Below, piece after piece: positions 1 to 5,332 of a stretch of DNA of 12,299 bases. The first letter of the stretch is position 1, and each line of letters starts with the position of its first letter. Made by a program: the position numbers and the translations under genes. The stretch comes from Actinomycetota bacterium (lineage in GTDB: Bacteria > Actinomycetota > Thermoleophilia > Solirubrobacterales > Thermoleophilaceae): NCBI GenBank assembly GCA_005883295.1, contig VAWV01000193.1:1-12299 (forward strand), written 5' to 3'. The notes below the pieces were generated by a model that saw only the letters and a program-made list of their open reading frames with translations, made no database searches and was not told where the DNA came from.

Positions 1-686
1 CGCGCCTCGCGCGCCAGGCCGTCCCGGAGGGACAGCCCCAGCCCATCGATCGCCGCCATCCTGTCCGCGAGCATCGTCTCCTGCGGGAACCGCGCGAGAC
101 CATCGGCCAGGACCAGCGCGCGGGTCAGGTGCTCCCCGGGCGGGACGATCTCGTTCACCAGGCCCATCTCGAGCGCCTCCTCGCCGGGCACGATCCGGCC
201 GGTGAGGATCATGTCCAGCGCCCGCCCGAGCCCGACGATCCGGGGCAACCGCTGAGTCCCGCCGTCGATCAGGGGCACGCCCCATCTCCGCTCGGGAAAG
301 CCCAGCATCGAGCCGGCGGCGGCGATCCGCAGGTCGCACCAGAGCGCGAGCTCGAGCCCTCCGGCGAGGCACCAGCCCGAGATCGCGGCGATGGTCGGCT
401 TCGACGCCGTCCGGCGAGTAAAGCCGAGCGGACCGGCGGGATCCTCCAGCCGCGGGGCGAAGCTGTCGATCGCTTTCAGGTCGGCGCCCGCGCAGAACGC
501 CACGTCACCTGCCCCGGTCAGGATCAGGACCCTGGCGTCGTCGTCCGCCTCGAAGCGCTCGTAGCCCGCCGCGAGCAGCTCCGCGGTGGGGCCGTCGACC
601 GCGTTGCGGCGCTCCTGGCGGTCGATCGTGAGGACGGCGGCGGCGCCTGTACGCTCGTACGTGACCGGCTCAGGAGGCGGCGGCAC
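1..686 (-). CDS. Enoyl-CoA hydratase/isomerase (crotonase) family protein, 3' end cut by window edge
   Basis: Reading the minus strand from a GTG at 686 gives 228 residues with no stop before the window edge. The crotonase fold signature is clear: oxyanion-hole segment FCAGADL at about residues 64-70, AGGLELALWCDLR at 108-120, and GFPERRWGVP at 129-138 followed by GGTQRLPRIVGLGRA. Both catalytic glutamates of true hydratases are present (E112 in GGLELA, E132 in FPER), so hydratase chemistry on a 2-enoyl-CoA in fatty-acid or related acyl-CoA breakdown is likely. Substrate cannot be told. Family members are usually about 255-260 aa, so only about 30 C-terminal residues should be missing. The GTG start gives a Pro-rich N-terminus (MPPPPEPVTYER) without a convincing ribosome site; no ATG or GTG lies in frame further upstream near it, so the start is the least certain part. 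It lies downstream of a terminator-like hairpin and is probably transcribed separately from the small gene at 849-1100. Confidence 0.9.
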   Translation of the reverse strand, partial: MPPPPEPVTYERTGAAAVLTIDRQERRNAVDGPTAELLAAGYERFEADDDARVLILTGAGDVAFCAGADLKAIDSFAPRLEDPAGPLGFTRRTASKPTIAAISGWCLAGGLELALWCDLRIAAAGSMLGFPERRWGVPLIDGGTQRLPRIVGLGRALDMILTGRIVPGEEALEMGLVNEIVPPGEHLTRALVLADGLARFPQETMLADRMAAIDGLGLSLRDGLAREA

Positions 687-734
687 GGCGCGGATGTTCC
701 CAGAGCGCCGGCCTCCTCGCGGCCTCGAAATGAA

Positions 735-767
735 GCGCGGCTCCGGGCGGGGGCTCCGGAGCCGCGC
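735..767 (-). terminator. Perfect 12-bp inverted repeat, probable factor-independent terminator
   Basis: Arms at 735-746 and 756-767 (GCGCGGCTCCGG and its exact reverse complement) flank a 9-nt loop. Read on the minus strand the stem is followed by TTCATTTCG, a weak T-rich tail. It lies about 80 bp past the stop of the minus-strand gene ending at 849 and about 50 bp before the crotonase start at 686, the right place to end the small gene's transcript. The tail is poor in T, as is common in GC-rich actinobacteria, so termination is inferred. Confidence 0.6.
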
Positions 768-771
768 GGCA

Positions 772-797
772 CGACGAGAGGGAGGGAATCCTCGTCG
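772..797 (-). repeat. Second, weaker hairpin beside the terminator
   Basis: CGACGAG at 772-778 pairs with CTCGTCG at 791-797 across a 12-nt loop. On the minus-strand transcript it would form just before the stronger stem at 735-767, giving two hairpins in tandem in the 3' UTR of the small membrane-protein gene. It has no T-tract of its own and may be incidental. Confidence 0.35.
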
Positions 798-848
798 AAT
801 CGCCATCATCTGAGACCGAGTTAACGCGGGGGTAAAACTTGGCTGGCG

Positions 849-1100
849 CTACCAGCCGACGCGCTGCCGCATGCGAGCTGCCTTGCGGGCTTCCTTGCGG
901 CGCTCCAGCGACGACTGGACCAGCGTTCCCACGATCACCACGATCGTGAAGAAGATCACGAGGCCGAGGCAGAACAGTGTGATCACCTTGTCGTTGGTCT
1001 CCCCGACCAGGCCCTCGCCGTTCTTCGCGAAGGCGGGAGCGGCCACCGCCAGTTGGGAGAGAACGACTGCGGCAAGGGCCATGGCGCGGCGATGCTGCAT
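849..1100 (-). CDS. Small exported single-TM protein, function unknown
   Basis: An ATG at 1100 opens an 83-aa protein. Residues 1-25 look like a signal peptide: MQHRRAMALA, a hydrophobic core, then an APAFA cleavage-like end before KNGEG. After a short polar stretch (NGEGLVGETNDK) comes a strong membrane helix at about 39-62 (ITLFCLGLVIFFTIVVIVGTL). The C-terminus is very basic (LERRKEARKAARMRQR), which would sit in the cytoplasm by the positive-inside rule, leaving a short extracellular N-terminal loop after cleavage. An in-frame extension to 1235 exists but runs antisense into ppa and lacks signal-peptide character, so I chose the ATG at 1100. No known domain is recognised. It is divergent from ppa with only 46 bp between the starts, so they share one promoter region. 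The hairpin at 735-767 probably ends its transcript. Confidence 0.7.
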   Translation of the reverse strand: MQHRRAMALAAVVLSQLAVAAPAFAKNGEGLVGETNDKVITLFCLGLVIFFTIVVIVGTLVQSSLERRKEARKAARMRQRVGW

Positions 1101-1146
1101 CGACGGGGACTCTACCGGGCGTCCGCGCCGATAAGCTCGCAACGTC

Positions 1147-1644
1147 GTGGCCGAGACGCCTCTCAAGTGCCTCGTGGAGATCCCGAAGGGGAGCCGGAAC
1201 AAATACGAGTACGACCATGACGAGGACGTGATCAAGCTCGACCGCTTCCTGTTCTCGTCGATGGTGTATCCGACGGACTATGGGTTCATCCCGGACACGC
1301 TCGGGCTCGACGGCGACCCCCTCGACGCCATGGTCTGCGTGTCCGAGCCCACGTTTCCGGGCTGCATGATCCACGTCAAGCCGATCGCCCTCTTCCGCAT
1401 GGAGGACGACAAGGGGATCGACGACAAGATCCTGTGCGTGCCGCTCCACGACCCGGCGTGGAACACGCTCGAGGAGCTCGACGACCTCTCCGATGCGCTC
1501 CGCGCCGAGATCGCCCATTTCTTCTCCGTCTACAAGGACCTCGAGCAGAAGAAGGTCAAGGTCGACGGCTGGTATTCGCGCGAAGAGGCGCTCGTGGAGA
1601 TCGAGGAGGCGCGCGAGCGCTGCACGAAGGCGCGGGAGTCGTGA
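1147..1644 (+). CDS. ppa: Inorganic pyrophosphatase, family I
   Basis: A soluble Mg-dependent enzyme that splits pyrophosphate into two phosphates, pulling biosynthetic reactions such as nucleic-acid and aminoacyl-tRNA synthesis forward. The 165-aa product has the family signature DGDPLD (residues 55-60), whose D55, D57 and D60 match the metal ligands D65/D67/D70 of the E. coli enzyme as I remember it. Other family blocks are present: EIPKGSRNKYEY at 11-22, YPTDYGFIPDT at 41-51, MEDDKGIDDKIL at 85-96 (D87, D92 and K94 in the places of D97, D102 and K104) and YKDLEQKKVKVDGWY at 129-143. Length is normal for the short bacterial form. The start is GTG at 1147, matching the usual distance to the VEIPKGS block, though no strong ribosome site is visible. 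Its TGA overlaps the next gene's GTG, so the two are probably translationally coupled. Confidence 0.97.
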   Translation: MAETPLKCLVEIPKGSRNKYEYDHDEDVIKLDRFLFSSMVYPTDYGFIPDTLGLDGDPLDAMVCVSEPTFPGCMIHVKPIALFRMEDDKGIDDKILCVPLHDPAWNTLEELDDLSDALRAEIAHFFSVYKDLEQKKVKVDGWYSREEALVEIEEARERCTKARES

Positions 1645-2009
1645 GCGAGGGGCCGTTCAGAACGGTCCGCAACCTGGGCATCGTGGCGCTGGTGGCGCTG
1701 CTCATCGCGCTCGCGCCGGGTGGCGGGACCGGCCTCAGCGTGGCGCTGTGGATCCTTACCGTGGCGTTCTTCGCCGCGATTGCGTTCCTCGGCTACCGGC
1801 TCTACCGCGAGTACCGCTTCACCCTGGACTCCCTGTCCACGCTCGAGCGCTGGGTTCTGTACGGGTCGATCGGGCTGGCGTTCGTCACCTTCACCGCGTC
1901 GCAGCGGCTGCTCCACACCGGCCTCGGAGTGCTCGTGTGGATCGGGCTGCTGGGGCTCGCCTCGTTCGGGATCTTCTGGGTCTGGCGGCACTCGCGCGAG
2001 TACGGGTAG
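1641..2009 (+). CDS. Four-TM integral membrane protein, function unknown
   Basis: A 122-aa protein starting at GTG 1641, which overlaps the ppa stop codon in a GTGA arrangement; a longer in-frame extension would run inside ppa and is rejected. Four hydrophobic segments are visible: about 11-26 (NLGIVALVALLIALAP), 31-55 (GLSVALWILTVAFFAAIAFLGYRLY), 70-87 (RWVLYGSIGLAFVTFTAS) and 94-116 (GLGVLVWIGLLGLASFGIFWVWR). A charged loop (YREYRFTLDSLSTLER) lies between helices 2 and 3. Both termini carry charge (RTVR and RHSREYG) and probably face the cytoplasm. No catalytic or transport motif is evident and I do not recognise the family. Coupling to ppa suggests co-expression, not necessarily a shared pathway. 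Confidence 0.82.
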   Translation: MSEGPFRTVRNLGIVALVALLIALAPGGGTGLSVALWILTVAFFAAIAFLGYRLYREYRFTLDSLSTLERWVLYGSIGLAFVTFTASQRLLHTGLGVLVWIGLLGLASFGIFWVWRHSREYG

Positions 2010-2037
2010 GCCGGCGGTCGGCCCTGGATCGCAGCGT

Positions 2038-2072
2038 CCCGACCGGATCCCTCGGGTTACCCCGACCGGATC
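2038..2072. repeat. 12-bp direct repeat, 23 bp apart
   Basis: CCCGACCGGATC occurs exactly at 2038-2049 and again at 2061-2072. It lies just after the four-TM gene and before the AT-rich stretch upstream of the tad-like operon. Purpose unknown; possibly a protein-binding site or a chance GC-rich duplication. Confidence 0.5.
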
Positions 2073-2092
2073 GCGGCGGGATTACACCGAGA

Positions 2093-2128
2093 ATGCATTT
2101 TGTACGGCCTATACACGTACACATGCAT
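2093..2128. repeat. AT-rich imperfect inverted repeat with ATGCAT ends
   Basis: ATGCATTTTGTAC at 2093-2105 is mirrored imperfectly by GTACACATGCAT at 2117-2128 around an 11-nt centre that includes TATACA. Each end is itself a palindrome (ATGCAT, GTAC). This is one of the least GC-rich patches in the window and sits in the probable promoter region of the tad-like operon. It could be a dimeric regulator site; no convincing -35/-10 pair at normal spacing is visible. Confidence 0.4.
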
Positions 2129-2157
2129 CCTCGACCGATCGCGCGTCCAGATTTCGC

Positions 2158-2190
2158 TTCCCCGTAACTCCTCCGTAGCTCTTTCGTAAC
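2158..2190 (-). promoter_or_regulatory. Three tandem 11-bp repeats, candidate OmpR/PhoB-family operator
   Basis: Read on the minus strand, three consecutive 11-mers are GTTACGAAAGA (2190-2180), GCTACGGAGGA (2179-2169) and GTTACGGGGAA (2168-2158). The first six bases are almost invariant (G-Y-TACG) and the rest are purines, apart from nothing else. Direct repeats of 11 bp, one helical turn, are the known binding layout of OmpR/PhoB-type winged-helix regulators. A further GTTACG lies at 2207-2212 on the plus strand, facing the operon. The block ends 44 bp before the first tadE start, so it probably controls that operon. The cognate regulator is unknown; a regulator of this family is encoded at 9836-10519. 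Confidence 0.5.
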
Positions 2191-2234
2191 GCCCGCGCGT
2201 TGAGCCGTTACGTGCCTACCGGCACGGTGGGTGC

Positions 2235-2600
2235 ATGCCCTCGCTCTGGTCCCGCGCACTCCGATTGGAAGGCGGCCAGGCGTCTGTGGAGCTCGTGGCC
2301 GCCGTGCCGTTCGTGCTGCTCGCAGCCGCGATCGCGTGGCAGCTCGCGCTCGCGGGCCAGACCGCCTGGCTGTGCGCGAACGCCGCGCGCGTCGCCGCCC
2401 GCGCGGAGGCCGTGGGCCGGGATGCCCGCGCCGCCGCGCTGAGCGCCCTCCCGAAGCCCTTCCGGCACGGCCTCGAGGTGTCCCGGCCAAGCGACGGGCG
2501 GACCGTGCGCGTGCGGATCCGGATACCGCTGCTGGTCCGGCGCTGGACGTCGCCGGTAACGGTCAGCGCCTCGGCCGGCCTGCCGCGGGGAGGGCCTTAG
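2235..2600 (+). CDS. TadE-like pseudopilin 1
   Basis: A 121-aa protein with the TadE/TadF N-terminus: a short basic leader (MPSLWSRALRLEGG), then QASVE, then a hydrophobic helix at about 20-40. Cleavage after G14 would place Glu at mature position +5 (E19), the classic type IV prepilin peptidase rule. The rest (about 45-121) is an Ala/Arg-rich helix followed by a beta-rich tail (RVRIRIPLLV), as in TadE pseudopilins that sit in the inner membrane and support Flp/Tad pilus assembly. The ATG at 2235 follows a G-rich stretch (GGTGGG) that may serve as a ribosome site. It is the first gene of the operon and a paralogue of the next gene, from which it is separated by a large inverted repeat. Confidence 0.85.
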   Translation: MPSLWSRALRLEGGQASVELVAAVPFVLLAAAIAWQLALAGQTAWLCANAARVAARAEAVGRDARAAALSALPKPFRHGLEVSRPSDGRTVRVRIRIPLLVRRWTSPVTVSASAGLPRGGP

Positions 2601-2735
2601 ATGGCTGATCCCACGACCCCGCGCACGCGGACGACGCGCGGATACCCGCGCATCTCTGCGTCCTCGGGCGCGTATACAGCGGCGACTGCTTGGTCCCGCG
2701 CGCCCCCGCGCACACGCGGCCGTGGAATCAGCCAT
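2601..2735 (-). repeat. Large imperfect inverted repeat between the two tadE genes
   Basis: The left arm 2601-2646 begins directly after the TAG of the first tadE and pairs with 2692-2735, inside the start of the second. The outer 12 bases match at 11 positions (ATGGCTGATCCC against ATGGCTGATTCC). By hand alignment 44 columns give 35 identities, seven transitions, two transversions and two single-base bulges. All seven transitions would be G-U wobble pairs in a minus-strand RNA and A-C mismatches in a plus-strand RNA, so a structured minus-strand transcript is the more natural reading. It could also be a REP/MITE-like remnant. No target-site duplication is seen. The repeat supplies the start codon and first codons of the second tadE. 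Confidence 0.6.
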
Positions 2736-3075
2736 CAGGGGCTCGCTGCGACCTCAGCGCGGTCAGGCCAGCGTGGAGCTGCTCGGGGCGCTGCCGGCGC
2801 TGCTCGTCGTGGGCCTGGTCGTCCTTCAGCTGCTGGCGATCGGGTACGCGAAGGTGCTCGCCGGCGATGCTGCCGAGGCAGGCGCCCTGGCATTGGCCGG
2901 GGGTGCCGACGCCGCGCGGGCCGCGCGCGACGCGGTGCCAGGATGGTCGAAGGCCGGGATGCGGGTTCGTGTGGCGGGCCGCGAGGTTCGGGTCACGATG
3001 CGGCCGCCGTCGCCGCTGCGCTCGCTCGGACGGGGGCTCGAGGTGGGGGCGACGGCTCGGGTGGGGCGACGGTGA
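2722..3075 (+). CDS. TadE-like pseudopilin 2
   Basis: A 117-aa paralogue of the protein at 2235-2600. The prepilin motif is RGQASVEL with G14 before the cleavage point and E19 at +5, exactly the register of the first copy. A hydrophobic helix follows at about 20-45 (LLGALPALLVVGLVVLQLLA), then an Ala-rich helix and a basic beta-rich tail. The GTG at 2722 is the only usable start in this frame after the previous gene and lies inside the right arm of the inverted repeat at 2601-2735. Its stop overlaps the GTG of the CpaE-like gene (GTGA). Like other TadE proteins it probably stays in the membrane as a minor pilin or assembly partner. Confidence 0.83.
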   Translation: MESAIRGSLRPQRGQASVELLGALPALLVVGLVVLQLLAIGYAKVLAGDAAEAGALALAGGADAARAARDAVPGWSKAGMRVRVAGREVRVTMRPPSPLRSLGRGLEVGATARVGRR

Positions 3076-3824
3076 ACGCCTGGCCGCATCCGCGCGGACG
3101 AGGCCTCTTCGAGACCGCGCTCGCGCGTGCCGAGGCGTGGCTGCTCGAGCCCGCAGCGCCGCGAGCGGCCGCGCCGAGCCCCGCTCCGCCGCCGCGTCCG
3201 GTCGTGGTCGTGCGCGGACTCGCCCGCGGGTGCGGCGCGTCCACGGTCGCTCGGGTGCTCGCGGTGGCGCTCGCGCGCGGTGACCCCGGCGGCGCCGCCG
3301 TTGTCGTTGGTGGTCCCCAGGGCGCCGGTCCGCGGATCGCGGCACCGGCCGCCGTGCGCGCGAGCCGGACCCTCACGGAGCTCGGCTGCGAGTCCCTGCG
3401 GCCAGCCGGCCGGGTATGCCTCGTGTCCGACTCCGAGCTGCTGCCCGCGATCGTCGCACGGCGCACCTGGCCGGTCGTGATCGACGTCGCGCACGCCTCG
3501 CACCCCGCGGAGGGGCTGGGCGCGGCCGACGTGGCGGTGCTGGTGGCCTCTCCCGCCGTGGAGCCGTCGCTCCTCGCCGCGGTGGAGGCCTCGCTCCTCG
3601 CGGCAGGGCGCCGCGTAGAGGTGGTGGCCAACCGGGTCGAGCCGCAGGAGGTCGAGGATGTGGAATCGCCCCCCTCGCACCGGTGCGGCGCGCTTGGAGC
3701 TCGGCTCGAGATCCCGGAGTCTCGGCTCGCGGCGCAGCTCGCGCTCGGCTGCCGCGAGGCGCGCGGGGCGTTCGCAAAGCCGATCGCGGAGCTGGCCGAT
3801 CGGTGCCGCGCGGCGGCTGCATGA
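3072..3824 (+). CDS. CpaE-like (MinD/ParA superfamily) ATPase
   Basis: A 250-aa protein beginning at GTG 3072, overlapping the stop of the second tadE. Residues 1-28 form a possible amphipathic segment (LFETALARAEAWLLEP), followed by an Ala/Pro-rich linker to about 42. The nucleotide-binding core starts with VVVVRGLARGCGASTVAR at 44-61. The P-loop reads GCGAST, with Ala where Walker A normally has Lys, a substitution I recall from CpaE proteins of Flp/Tad systems. A Walker-B-like VVIDVA lies at 135-140, and VVANRV at 184-189 matches the strand ending in Asn seen in MinD-like proteins. No receiver domain precedes the core, unlike classical CpaE. The role is probably polar or spatial placement of the pilus or wall-remodelling complex. 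Longer in-frame extensions to 2601 lie over the tadE gene and are rejected. Confidence 0.75.
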   Translation: MNAWPHPRGRGLFETALARAEAWLLEPAAPRAAAPSPAPPPRPVVVVRGLARGCGASTVARVLAVALARGDPGGAAVVVGGPQGAGPRIAAPAAVRASRTLTELGCESLRPAGRVCLVSDSELLPAIVARRTWPVVIDVAHASHPAEGLGAADVAVLVASPAVEPSLLAAVEASLLAAGRRVEVVANRVEPQEVEDVESPPSHRCGALGARLEIPESRLAAQLALGCREARGAFAKPIAELADRCRAAAA

Positions 3825-5176
3825 GGCCGGTCGGCGACGGCCGGCTCGCCGACGAGCGCGGGCAGTCGGCGCTCCTGATGCTGGGGGCGATCGCCGCGCT
3901 GATCGCGTTCGCCATGGTCCTCGCGTCACTCGGCCAGGCCTTAGGCGCGCGTAGCCGGGTCCAGCGGGTCGCGGACCTGGCGGCCATCTCCGGGGCGCGC
4001 GAGATGCGCGACTCCTACGGGCGCCTGTTCGAGCCTCCGTTTCTCCGGCCGGGCGTGCCGAACCCGCGGCATCTCGACGTCCGCGCGTACCTCGAGCGCG
4101 CCAGGGCGGCAGCGCTCGACGGCGCGAGCGGGAATGGCGTGTCGATCGCCCGGTCCGACGTCCGGTTCCCCGACGCGGCGAGCTTCGCTCCGACCCGAAT
4201 CGCGGTCGACGTCCACGACGCGGCTGACGTCCGGGTGGCGGGAGACGACCGGAGCGGCCGGCGGGTCGTACGCGTCGGCGCCCACGCCGAGGCGGGCCTC
4301 ACCGTGGCCACGGGCAGCCCGACCTTCGCGGTCACGGGCGGCGACGGTGAGTACAGGGGCCCGTTCGCATATCGCCAGGGCAAGCCGATGCGACCGGACA
4401 CAGCGCTCGCGTTCGATCGCATGGAGCGCGGCGCTGCAGCGGCCGGGGTCCGGCTCATCATCGTCAGCGCCTTCCGCTCGAACGGCGAGCAGGCGGCGCT
4501 GTTCGCTCGCCACCCCGACCCGAAGTGGGTCGCCCCGCCCGGGCGCTCGCTGCACAGGCTGGGGACGGAGCTCGACCTGGGACCGCCGTCGGCCTACGCG
4601 TGGCTGAACGCCAACTCCGAGCGCTACGGGTTCATCAGGAGGTACCAGTGGGAGCCGTGGCATTTCGGGTACGCCCGCAGCCCCGGGAGCGCCTCGGTCG
4701 GCTTCGGCCCGCGGGGCGGAGACGGCCGGGCGACGGCCGCGCTCCAGTCCTTCGTCCCGGCTCAGTTCGCGCCGGCGATCACCCGCGCGGCGGTGCGCTG
4801 GGGCGTATCGGCCACCTTGCTCGCGGCGCAGCTCTACGCGGAGTCGAACTTCAACCCGTTCGCGGTGTCAGGCGCCGGAGCCCGGGGCATCGCGCAGTTC
4901 ATGCCGGGGACCGCCGCCGCGTACGGCCTCGGCAACCCGTTCGACCCGAGCGCTTCGATCGACGCCCAGGGCCACCTCATGCACGACCTGCTGTCGCGCT
5001 TCGCGTCGGTGCCGCTCGCCCTCGCGGCCTACAACGCGGGTCCGGGCCGGGTCGCGGCCTGCGGCTGCGTGCCGGCCATCCCGGAGACGCAGGCGTACGT
5101 GGCGCGCATCCTCGGCCTGCTCGGCGGCGCTGGCGACCTGACCGGCGGAGGGCTGGAGGTGAGGCTCCTCGAATAA
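3821..5176 (+). CDS. TadG-like anchor fused to VanY D,D-carboxypeptidase and SLT lytic transglycosylase
   Basis: A 451-aa protein starting at ATG 3821 inside the previous stop (ATGA). Residues 11-60 are TadE/G-like: ERGQ, a membrane helix at about 16-41, then RVADLAAISGARE. The Glu at +5 is replaced by Leu (L19), so prepilin processing is doubtful and the helix may be a permanent anchor. Residues about 185-285 are a VanY/D-Ala-D-Ala carboxypeptidase domain with SLHRLGTELD (H245, D252) and EPWHFGY (E278, H281): three zinc ligands and the catalytic Glu. Residues about 312-435 are a soluble lytic transglycosylase domain with ESNFNPFAVSGAGARG (catalytic E341), AQFMPGTA and AAYNAGPG (402-409), ending PETQAYVARI. 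All active-site residues are intact, so it should trim peptide stems and cut glycan strands outside the membrane. A single continuous frame with no stop or shift supports a real fusion. Confidence 0.9.
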   Translation: MRPVGDGRLADERGQSALLMLGAIAALIAFAMVLASLGQALGARSRVQRVADLAAISGAREMRDSYGRLFEPPFLRPGVPNPRHLDVRAYLERARAAALDGASGNGVSIARSDVRFPDAASFAPTRIAVDVHDAADVRVAGDDRSGRRVVRVGAHAEAGLTVATGSPTFAVTGGDGEYRGPFAYRQGKPMRPDTALAFDRMERGAAAAGVRLIIVSAFRSNGEQAALFARHPDPKWVAPPGRSLHRLGTELDLGPPSAYAWLNANSERYGFIRRYQWEPWHFGYARSPGSASVGFGPRGGDGRATAALQSFVPAQFAPAITRAAVRWGVSATLLAAQLYAESNFNPFAVSGAGARGIAQFMPGTAAAYGLGNPFDPSASIDAQGHLMHDLLSRFASVPLALAAYNAGPGRVAACGCVPAIPETQAYVARILGLLGGAGDLTGGGLEVRLLE

Positions 5177-5332
5177 ACGCACGCACAATCAACGGGGCGC
5201 AACGGACGAACCGCTGGCGTGTTAGCGGGCACGGGTGTACGGTCGAAGCAGGCCCCGCTCAGGAGGAGTCTCACCGTCGCTCCCCGCCCCTTGCGCCTTT
5301 CGCGAACGTCCCTTCCTCGCACGCGCCCGCGT

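Noticed and set aside
670..1518. 282-codon minus-strand open frame
   Set aside because: It crosses ppa, the small membrane-protein gene and the terminator hairpin, is low-complexity, and conflicts with three better features.
1434..1640. N-terminal extension of the four-TM protein into ppa
   Set aside because: The extra residues are out-of-frame ppa sequence; GTG 1641 in the GTGA overlap is the natural start.
2009..2023. Short hairpin GGCCG/CGGCC after the four-TM gene as terminator
   Set aside because: Only 5 bp of stem, begins inside the stop codon and has no T-tract; such pairs are common by chance in GC-rich DNA.
2601..3071. Upstream in-frame extension of the CpaE-like gene from ATG 2601
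   Set aside because: The added residues are Arg/Gly-rich and overlap the second tadE in another frame; the GTG at 3072 overlapping the tadE stop matches the coupling pattern of the operon.
5211..5228. CCGCT/AGCGG stem after the TadG-VanY-SLT gene as terminator
   Set aside because: Five-bp stem without a T-rich tail; too weak to call.
5261..5268. Perfect-looking ribosome site AGGAGGAG before the GH-A gene
   Set aside because: No ATG, GTG or TTG lies 5-12 bp downstream; the nearest in-frame TTG (5291) is 22 bp away, so it cannot decide the start.
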